From NCBI GenBank assembly GCA_034435675.1, contig DAOTWP010000297.1, positions 1-19,721 on the forward strand: a stretch of DNA of 19,721 bases, written 5' to 3'. Source of the DNA: DAOTWP01 sp034435675 (GTDB taxonomy: Bacteria; Chloroflexota; Anaerolineae; Aggregatilineales; Phototrophicaceae). The notes beneath the pieces are model-generated. The model saw only the letters and a program-made list of their open reading frames with translations, was not told the DNA's origin and made no database searches. The position numbers and the translations under genes were made by a program. Below, in pieces: positions 13,841-19,721 of the stretch (the stretch's first letter is position 1; each line of letters begins with the position of its first letter).

Positions 13841-16555
13841 ATGCGACAACTGAAACGACCCGCGATCCTGGTGGCAGTGCTGCTGGTGCTGGTGATTTTG
13901 GGTACAGGCGTTATGGCGCAGCGCGATGTTACCGCCCTCGTGCGCTTCGTGCATGGCTTAGACGGCGCTGACGCGGTTGACATCTTTACAGGGGGGCAGC
14001 TAACCATCACAGGCTTGGAGTTCGGACAGGCATCCACCTATGTGCGTGTGCCAGCGGGCAACACCACTCTGACGGTTGCACCCATTGCCGCCGAAACACC
14101 ACTGTTCTCACAGGATGTTGTGCTCCAGCCGGGCGATGTGCTTACGCTGATTGTGGCATCCACAGACCCGGCGCAGTTCCTGGTCTTCCGCGAAGATCTG
14201 GTTGCTCCTCAGATTGGCAACGGGCGTTTTACGGCGGTACACGCCATTCCCGGTGTGGATCCGGTGGACATCAAACTGGCGGACGGGCGCACGGTGATTC
14301 CCGGCATCGTCTATGGGGATGCTGCCACATCTAGCTCGCTGGATCTGAGTGCAGCATTCATCTACGACCTGATCGTTGCCCCTGCTGGTGGCGATGTCGC
14401 GCAAGCTATCCTGACTCCCGATCCACTTGAACTGGTCGGTGGTAACTCCTACATGCTGGTGTTGTATGGCAGCGCTGCAAATCCACAGTCGATGCTGCTG
14501 ACGACGCCGACCTTGCCTGCTGAAGGACAGCCCAGCGGCTATGTTCGCTTTGTGCATGGGCTGCCGGGGGTACCATCGGTTGACATTCGCGCTGGGGACA
14601 CGTATCTCGCGCGTGGGTTAGAATATGGCGAGTTCTCCACACATGTTGCGCTGCCAGAAGGCGAATATGAACTCGTATTGCTAACGACGGATGACCAGCA
14701 GGAACTGCTGACCCTGTCGTTCACGGTTCAACCGGAAGTTTATGTGACTGCCGTAGTGCTGGCGGGTGGCGAAGCGCTCAGCGTAGAGACATTCCCCGAC
14801 GATGTTAGCCAGATTGCGGCGGACACCGCTGTCGTCAAGTTGATTAGTGTGCTTGGCGAAGATATCAACGCGACCATAGCGCTGGAAGACGGCACTGTGC
14901 TGGCAGAGAGCCTGACACCAGGTACGGACAGCTTTGTGACGGCGCTGCCCGCCAGTACGCAGAGTGTTTCGCTGTCAGTAGATGTCAAAGGCGAAACCTC
15001 TGATGTCAGTGTGCCCCCACAGCAGTTCTACGGTGGGGTGTACTACACCGGCTTCCTGAGCACCCAGGACGATCAGCCTGTGCTGGTCTTCGCGCCAACC
15101 AGTCTGCAACAGGGTATAGGGAGCGCCCCCGGAGCGCAGTCGCTGCCAGTTGTGCAGCCTGCGCCGACGCAAGAAATCGTTCAGGCTCCAACCAGCACGC
15201 CAGAACCGCTTCAGCCGCCGCCGACAGAAGCCCCAGTGCAACCAGTGGTGCAGCCCACCGCCGCTCCTGCTGTGCCAACTGCGCGCGTAGCGACTGATCC
15301 AGGCGTGAATATCCAACTGCGCCAGTATCCCGATGCTAACGCGCTCTCACTGGGGCTTGCGCCGTCGGGCACAGTCCTGCTGGTCAACGGGCGTGCGGGC
15401 GCACCGGAACTGCCGCCTGATGGCGCGACGCCGACGGATTTTGTCGATCCGGTCAGTCAGCTTGCCGAAGACGAAGACCTTGAGCCGGCGGCGACATGGT
15501 TGAATGTGACTTACGCACCGCCCGGCGGTGGCGAGATCGTCGCCTGGGTGAATGCAGAGTACGTGGTTGTTCGGGAACCGGACGGCGGACCCCAGCGTCT
15601 TGCCGACCTGCCGGCCATCCCGTCAAATATTCCCGGTGAGTCCCGCAACACAAGTGTCACGCCGCCCTCGCCTGTTGAAGATCGCGTCACCGTGACGGTG
15701 GTCAATCTTGCCGCAGGCGTTAATCTGCATGTGCGGCGTCTGCCTGCTGAAACGGGCGAGTCGCTGGTGCTGCTGCCCGTGGGCACAGTGATGGAACTTT
15801 TGGGCATCAACGAGGCGCGCACTTGGGTGTTTGTCAGCTACACGACGCCTGAGGGTGGTTCTGTGGAAGGCTGGGCAAACGCACTCTATGTCGAGTACCA
15901 GTATAACGGGCGTTCGACGGATTTGGCAGAACTGGAAACACGCGGTCTACTGACCATCGTTCCCGAAGATCGTCGTGGCGAAGTACGGGGACCTGTAACA
16001 TCGACGGTGATCACACCCGATCCCCTGCGGGATGCCTATATTGGTGTGGTGACTGTGACTTCCGGCAATAATCTGCATCTGCGCCGCTTCCCGGATGCCA
16101 ATTCAGAGTCATTGGCGCTGATTCCGGGGGGGACACGGGTGCTGGTGACGGCGCGCAGTGGCGACGGTCTGTGGTTGCTGGTGGAATTTGAAGGGCAGGA
16201 AGGCTGGGTCAATGGGCAGTTTGTGACGCTGACCTTCAATGACCGTCCGGCAGAACTTGCCGATGTTCCTGTTGTTGAAGGGCAAACGAATACACTGCCG
16301 GAGTCAACTGAGGCGGCAGCAGGTCAGCCCCCGGTTGATCGCAGCAATCTGCAACTGATTGAGATCAACGTTGATGTTGTACAGATGACCGGTTCGCCTG
16401 GTGGTGGCACCGACGGACTGCCGCTGATCACGCGCGGAACCCGCGCCTATATCATTGCTGATGATGGCAGCGGGACATACTTCTATGTCGAACTGGAAGA
16501 GAACTTCGTTCGTGGCTGGATTGTTGCAGGAACCTTCCAGGAAATCAACGACTGA
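13841..16555 (+). CDS. Secreted DUF4397 repeat protein with SH3-like modules
   Basis: 904 aa. Strong Shine-Dalgarno AAGGAGGGG (13829-13837) before ATG. A Sec signal peptide ends about residue 26 (GVMA-QR). Residues ~30-420 are four DUF4397-like beta repeats: starts at TALVRFVHGLDGADAVDI (31), FTAVHAIPGVDPVDI (130), YVRFVHGLPGVPSVDI (234) and a weak fourth, VVKLISVLGEDINATI (331). A Pro/Gln/Thr-rich linker (~436-480) follows. Then come SH3-like modules at ~481-578, 617-688, 737-798 and a divergent one at 838-900, with the pattern NLHLRRFPDANSESLALIP and EGWVNGQFV. The first three end with an LADLP/LAELE/LADVP tail. SH3_3-type modules often bind peptidoglycan, so surface attachment is plausible. 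No enzyme domain is visible. It lies downstream of ahcY but is probably functionally separate, and ends before two hairpins. Confidence 0.8.
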   Translation: MRQLKRPAILVAVLLVLVILGTGVMAQRDVTALVRFVHGLDGADAVDIFTGGQLTITGLEFGQASTYVRVPAGNTTLTVAPIAAETPLFSQDVVLQPGDVLTLIVASTDPAQFLVFREDLVAPQIGNGRFTAVHAIPGVDPVDIKLADGRTVIPGIVYGDAATSSSLDLSAAFIYDLIVAPAGGDVAQAILTPDPLELVGGNSYMLVLYGSAANPQSMLLTTPTLPAEGQPSGYVRFVHGLPGVPSVDIRAGDTYLARGLEYGEFSTHVALPEGEYELVLLTTDDQQELLTLSFTVQPEVYVTAVVLAGGEALSVETFPDDVSQIAADTAVVKLISVLGEDINATIALEDGTVLAESLTPGTDSFVTALPASTQSVSLSVDVKGETSDVSVPPQQFYGGVYYTGFLSTQDDQPVLVFAPTSLQQGIGSAPGAQSLPVVQPAPTQEIVQAPTSTPEPLQPPPTEAPVQPVVQPTAAPAVPTARVATDPGVNIQLRQYPDANALSLGLAPSGTVLLVNGRAGAPELPPDGATPTDFVDPVSQLAEDEDLEPAATWLNVTYAPPGGGEIVAWVNAEYVVVREPDGGPQRLADLPAIPSNIPGESRNTSVTPPSPVEDRVTVTVVNLAAGVNLHVRRLPAETGESLVLLPVGTVMELLGINEARTWVFVSYTTPEGGSVEGWANALYVEYQYNGRSTDLAELETRGLLTIVPEDRRGEVRGPVTSTVITPDPLRDAYIGVVTVTSGNNLHLRRFPDANSESLALIPGGTRVLVTARSGDGLWLLVEFEGQEGWVNGQFVTLTFNDRPAELADVPVVEGQTNTLPESTEAAAGQPPVDRSNLQLIEINVDVVQMTGSPGGGTDGLPLITRGTRAYIIADDGSGTYFYVELEENFVRGWIVAGTFQEIND

Positions 16556-16567
16556 TTTGAACCCCTG

Positions 16568-16594
16568 AAGCAGTGTCACAGCATGACGCTGCTT
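16568..16594 (+). terminator. Hairpin just after the DUF4397/SH3 gene
   Basis: AAGCAGTGTCA (16568-16578) pairs with TGACGCTGCTT (16584-16594) in an 11-bp stem with one G-U pair and a 5-nt loop. Only a short T stretch follows. It starts 13 nt after the stop and probably acts with the next hairpin. Confidence 0.55.
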
Positions 16595-16608
16595 TCACAT
16601 TGGGTCAT

Positions 16609-16646
16609 GCAAAAGTCCTGTGGATCCGTCGTCACAGGACTTTTGC
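16609..16646. terminator. Perfect 14-bp hairpin, likely bidirectional intrinsic terminator
   Basis: GCAAAAGTCCTGTG (16609-16622) and CACAGGACTTTTGC (16633-16646) are exact reverse complements around a 10-nt loop. The arm carries A4 on one side and T4 on the other, followed by further T-rich sequence (TTTATGTGTCCTTTTT), so RNA polymerase could be released on either strand. It separates the two DUF4397 genes. Confidence 0.75.
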
Positions 16647-16672
16647 TTTATGTGTCCTTTTTAGCGCTGTTG

Positions 16673-16678
16673 TACAAT
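16673..16678 (+). promoter_or_regulatory. Candidate -10 element of the DUF4397 lipoprotein gene
   Basis: TACAAT lies 36 nt before ATG 16715 and just downstream of the terminator hairpin, the expected place for a separate promoter. The same hexamer occurs in the ahcY candidate promoter. No convincing -35 is seen, which lowers confidence. Confidence 0.35.
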
Positions 16679-16714
16679 GGCAGAGTAAGAATCTCGCATC
16701 AGGAAGGATGCTTT

Positions 16715-18817
16715 ATGCGGCGTCATGTGCCTGTAACTGCTGTTGTACTGTGCTGGAGTGTTGTGCTGCTGTTGATCAGCGCCTGCGGGATTTCGACTCC
16801 GGAACAGCCTGTTGTGCTGCCTACTCAGTTTGCCACATTCACCCCTGAACCGAGCGCAACCCCAACACCGCCGCCCACAGCGACGCCGCGCCCTGTGCCT
16901 GCTACACTCGCCAACGATCCCGAACAACAGGCATACGTTCGGCTAGCACATGCCGCGCCGGATGCACCTTTGGTGGACGTCTATATTGAAGGGCTGACAG
17001 TTGCCAGTCGTTTTGGTTATGGGCAGCGGATCCCGGACAGCGGGATAGTCGCCGGAAGTTACCAACTCGAAGTGCTGCCGGCTGGCGCGCGCCCTGGCGA
17101 AACGCCGCTGGCACAAGCAGCGCTTACGATTCGCGCGGGTAGTACGCTGACGCTGGTGCTGATGGGGTCCTCAGATACGCTCAGCGTTGGTGTTTTCGAT
17201 GTGGATTTCGCTCCTCTTGCTGTGGGGCAAACACGCATTCAGGTAATCAACGCGCTTTCAGGAGCAGCAGAAATTGGCATGCGTTCGGGGGACCGCGTGC
17301 TGCTTCCTGCATTACCCAATGGGCAGCAGAGTGTAGGTGTAACCCTGGCGAGCGGGGATGCCAGGTTGGTTTTTCAGCAGGGGGACAGCGTGCTGCTGGA
17401 ATACGATGCCAATCTGCGCGAACGCAGTGCAGTCACGCTGGTACTTATCGGGCGGGCGGGCGACTCTGCCAGTTATCAGATGATTGACTATAGCACACGA
17501 GTGCCCGGACGTGCGCGCGTGCGTGTGATCAATGCTGCGCCTGAATTGGCAGCGCTGGAGGTCTATCTAAACAGCATTCTGGTCGCAGGCAATATCGACT
17601 ACGGCGGACGATCAGATTTTCGTGAAGTCCGCGCGGACACCTTCTCAGTAACTGTGGTACCTGCTGGCAGTCGCGATTATGTTGTGCAGTCTCAGGTTCG
17701 TCTGCGCGAAGATCAGGCGCTGACCCTGCTCATTGTCGGATCGGCAGACACTGCGCGCCTGCTGACCATTGAGGAAACGCTGACCCCCACACCGCCGGAG
17801 CAGACGATTGTCACGTTTGTGCATGCGCTGGAAGGTGCCCCCCGGCTGGTTCTGGACACACCCGGCGGCATTCTGGAAACGCTGAATCCGCTGGCGTATG
17901 GACAGATTTCTGATCCCCTGGTGCTGGAAGCAGACACATACGAATTCTACTGGAAACCCGCCGCTGACCCCGGCGAAAGCGACTCAGTAGAAACCGCCCG
18001 CGGGCTGACCTTCAACGCAGGCATCCAGTATTTATATGTAATCACGGGGCGGGATGAAACGGTTCCACCACTGGTGTTCAGCGATGAAGTCGGCGTCAGT
18101 GAGCAAGTTGTCGAAGCGCCGGGCGGGATTGCCGTAATTTCCACGCAGACAGTGCCCGTACAGGTGCGTTTTGTTAACGCCACAACCAGCGCTTTGTTCG
18201 TTGAGTTTCTGCTGAACGATCAGCCAACCGGTGGTGTACTGACCTATGCACAGGGCAGCCCACTTGTGACCGTGAGCGAAGGTACTCAGCGTGTCGGTGT
18301 CCGTTTGAGTGGAGAAACCGTGGTTCTGACAGCCCTGGATGCTGACTTGCTGCCCAGCCGAACGTATACGGTGGTAGTCTATGGGGATGCGCCTAGCGAC
18401 CTGACAATTACTGTCTGGTCTGACGAGGCATTGGTTATTGATGGCGGTACCTATCTGCGCTTATTTAACCTGAGCGGCAACGCAGACCTGAGCATGGGGC
18501 TGGCAATTGCACCATCTGTCGTGCTGCAACCCGGTCAGATTAACACCAGTATTCAACGCCCGGCGAGCGAGCAACGTATCTCCCTACCCAATGATGCCAT
18601 CGTTGTACTTTCCGATGTAGCGGCGCAGTCTCTTTCTAATCCCGGTGTCGGGCGGCAGGGCATTGTTAACCTGTATGTGCTGGATACGCGCAGCGGACTT
18701 GCCGCAGCGACAATTGCTGACTGGCGGTTGGATCCCGGTGTGGTCTACGATGTGTTTGCCGTGCTGCTGCCCTTTTCTACGGATGTGCGTGCGTTTGTGC
18801 TGCCGTATCCGCGCTAA
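16715..18817 (+). CDS. Lipoprotein built of six DUF4397-like repeats
   Basis: 700 aa from ATG 16715, chosen because AGGAAGG (16701-16707) sits seven nt upstream and the lipoprotein signal follows; the frame is open to 16583. Signal peptide with lipobox LISAC, Cys24 being lipidated. A Thr/Pro-rich linker (~42-62, PEPSATPTPPPTATPRP) lifts the mature part off the membrane, a style common in Chloroflexota surface lipoproteins. The rest is six beta-rich DUF4397-like repeats starting near 73 (YVRLAHAAPDAPLVDVYI), 173 (TRIQVINALSGAAEI), 267 (ARVRVINAAPELAALEVYL), 365 (IVTFVHALEGAPRL), 481 (PVQVRFVNATTSALFVEFL) and 579 (TYLRLFNLSGNADLSM). Each has a GxYxLxV-type strand and a TLVLxG-like strand. No catalytic motif is visible. 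A scaffold, adhesion or carbohydrate-binding role is possible but unproven. Confidence 0.8.
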   Translation: MRRHVPVTAVVLCWSVVLLLISACGISTPEQPVVLPTQFATFTPEPSATPTPPPTATPRPVPATLANDPEQQAYVRLAHAAPDAPLVDVYIEGLTVASRFGYGQRIPDSGIVAGSYQLEVLPAGARPGETPLAQAALTIRAGSTLTLVLMGSSDTLSVGVFDVDFAPLAVGQTRIQVINALSGAAEIGMRSGDRVLLPALPNGQQSVGVTLASGDARLVFQQGDSVLLEYDANLRERSAVTLVLIGRAGDSASYQMIDYSTRVPGRARVRVINAAPELAALEVYLNSILVAGNIDYGGRSDFREVRADTFSVTVVPAGSRDYVVQSQVRLREDQALTLLIVGSADTARLLTIEETLTPTPPEQTIVTFVHALEGAPRLVLDTPGGILETLNPLAYGQISDPLVLEADTYEFYWKPAADPGESDSVETARGLTFNAGIQYLYVITGRDETVPPLVFSDEVGVSEQVVEAPGGIAVISTQTVPVQVRFVNATTSALFVEFLLNDQPTGGVLTYAQGSPLVTVSEGTQRVGVRLSGETVVLTALDADLLPSRTYTVVVYGDAPSDLTITVWSDEALVIDGGTYLRLFNLSGNADLSMGLAIAPSVVLQPGQINTSIQRPASEQRISLPNDAIVVLSDVAAQSLSNPGVGRQGIVNLYVLDTRSGLAAATIADWRLDPGVVYDVFAVLLPFSTDVRAFVLPYPR

Positions 18818-18840
18818 GATTGTGAGCGCAGCGTTCGGAC

Positions 18841-18869
18841 TGTTCCCTGCCGGGTGCCGCGCCTATAAT
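18841..18869 (+). promoter_or_regulatory. Candidate promoter of the nucleotide-sugar gene
   Basis: A perfect TATAAT (18864-18869) with a weak -35 TGTTCC (18841-18846) at 17-nt spacing, about 40 nt before the chosen GTG start. Just upstream the end of the lipoprotein gene forms a short GCGCT/AGCGC hairpin (18811-18829) without a T-run. Confidence 0.4.
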
Positions 18870-18909
18870 CCACAGTGAAATGGTCATGAACTCAATGAGG
18901 GGTGAAGAC

Positions 18910-19721
18910 GTGCGCGTCTTAATCACAGGAATTAACGGCTTTGTTGGCAGTCATCTTATGGATTATCTGGTGACGACCACACCGGAGGCTGAACTGCACG
19001 GCACTGTATACAATGCCTCAACCGCGGCGCTGCCCCGGCGGGCGCAGTATCATGCGCTTGATTTGCGTGATGCGGATGCCGCGCGCGCGCTGCTTAACAC
19101 CGTGCAACCCGATCAAATTTACCACCTAGCGGCACAGTCGTTTGTGCCGCGTTCTTTTGAAGCCCCGTGGGACACACTGGAAAACAACATCAAGCCGCTG
19201 GCGAACATGATCGCCGCCTGCCTTCAACTGCGTATGCAACCGCGGTTGCTGGTGATCAGTTCCGCGCAGATTTACAGCACCCCGCCGGATGGGCAGCCGA
19301 TAACTGAGGACACGCCGCTGCGCCCGTCTAATCCGTACAGCGTCAGCAAGGTCGCCGCCGATCTGCTGGCGCTGCAGTATTTTCTCAGCCACAAACTGCC
19401 GATCATTCGCGCACGCCCGTTTAACCATTTTGGACCGGGGCAGTCCGAGCAGTTCGTCGCGGCAGATTTTGCCATGCAGATTGCGCGCATTGAGGCGGGG
19501 CGACAGGAACCGGTGCTTTTGGTGGGTAATCTGTCTGCGCAGCGCGATTACGCCGATGTACGTGATGTCGTTCGGGCGTACCGGCTGCTGATGGAACAGG
19601 GCATCCCCGGTGAAGCCTATAACATTGCTTCCGGCAAGGTCTACAGCATTCAAACCCTGCTGGATACGCTGCTCAGTTTCTCACCGGAGAATATCGAGGT
19701 ACGGGTTGATCCCGTTCGTTT
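18910..19721 (+). CDS. NAD(P)-dependent nucleotide-sugar reductase/dehydratase, GDP-6-deoxy-D-mannose reductase-like (3' truncated)
   Basis: 270 codons are visible before the window ends. An extended short-chain dehydrogenase: Rossmann motif TGINGFVGSHL (6-16), then DLRDADAARALL, IYHLAAQSFVPRS, active-site region ISSAQIYS with the YSVSK catalytic Tyr/Lys pair (YxxxK), and RPFNHFGPGQS, VGNLSAQRDYADVRDVVRAY, YNIASGKVYS. The NHxGPGQ and VGNLxxxRDxxDVRDVVRAY stretches are those of Rmd-type GDP-4-keto-6-deoxymannose reductases, which make GDP-D-rhamnose; Gmd dehydratases, the nearest alternative, usually have NHESPRRG. The GTG at 18910 is preferred because GAGGGG (18897-18902) lies seven nt upstream; in-frame ATGs at 18886 and 18895 would add up to eight residues. 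It may begin a surface-polysaccharide cluster continuing outside the window. Confidence 0.82.
   Translation, partial: MRVLITGINGFVGSHLMDYLVTTTPEAELHGTVYNASTAALPRRAQYHALDLRDADAARALLNTVQPDQIYHLAAQSFVPRSFEAPWDTLENNIKPLANMIAACLQLRMQPRLLVISSAQIYSTPPDGQPITEDTPLRPSNPYSVSKVAADLLALQYFLSHKLPIIRARPFNHFGPGQSEQFVAADFAMQIARIEAGRQEPVLLVGNLSAQRDYADVRDVVRAYRLLMEQGIPGEAYNIASGKVYSIQTLLDTLLSFSPENIEVRVDPVR

Noticed and set aside
18818..18909. Terminator after the DUF4397 lipoprotein gene
   Set aside because: Only a 5-bp GCGCT/AGCGC stem without a T-run; too weak to list.
1..19721. tRNA, rRNA, CRISPR arrays, insertion sequences or attachment sites
   Set aside because: Gaps between genes are all under 160 nt and none shows cloverleaf sequence, spaced repeats or terminal inverted repeats with a transposase.

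Overview
The window looks like chromosomal DNA of a Chloroflexota bacterium, probably of the Anaerolineae group. This is inferred from the gene order alaS / membrane 'baseplate J-like' protein / ruvX / mltG, from surface lipoproteins with Thr-Pro-rich linkers just after the lipobox, from SH3 and DUF4397 repeat proteins, and from a short archaeal-type AhcY; no rRNA or other marker gene is present to prove it. Base composition and codon use look even throughout. I see no insertion sequence, integrase, tRNA, CRISPR array or other sign of recent transfer. Genes are tightly packed: the longest gap (16556-16714, 159 nt) holds two hairpins and a candidate promoter, so no stretch over 300 bases lacks a gene.

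Region 1 (1-4589, + strand) is one probable operon: the 3' end of alaS, a single-pass membrane protein with a baseplate-J-like domain, ruvX (ATGA overlap with the previous gene), mltG (murein transglycosylase), and a small lipoprotein with a type-1 periplasmic-binding fold whose start lies inside mltG. It ends by overlapping tail to tail with region 2.

Region 2 (4560-8602) holds a pyrimidine-nucleoside/thymidine phosphorylase on the - strand, divergent from a small NnrU/isoprenylcysteine-methyltransferase-like membrane protein. Then come a membrane-anchored DsbA-like thioredoxin protein and mtnA (methylthioribose-1-phosphate isomerase), both on +. Region 3 (8610-11284, - strand) is a two-gene unit: nicotinate phosphoribosyltransferase followed by a divergent CpaF/TadA-type ATPase with no pilus genes beside it.

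Region 4 (11404-13779, +) has a PfkB-family kinase, plausibly an adenosine kinase, and ahcY (S-adenosylhomocysteinase). With mtnA these suggest recycling of the by-products of S-adenosylmethionine use. Region 5 (13841-18817, +) encodes two large exported proteins built from DUF4397-like repeats: one secreted with four repeats plus four SH3-like modules, one a lipoprotein with six repeats. They are separated by tandem hairpins and a candidate promoter. Region 6 (18910 to the end) is the start of a nucleotide-sugar reductase/dehydratase resembling GDP-6-deoxy-D-mannose reductase, cut by the window edge.

Most of the window is housekeeping. The parts least explained by known biology are the DUF4397 pair, the CpaF-like ATPase lacking its usual His-box, and the membrane baseplate-J-like protein fixed between alaS and ruvX.
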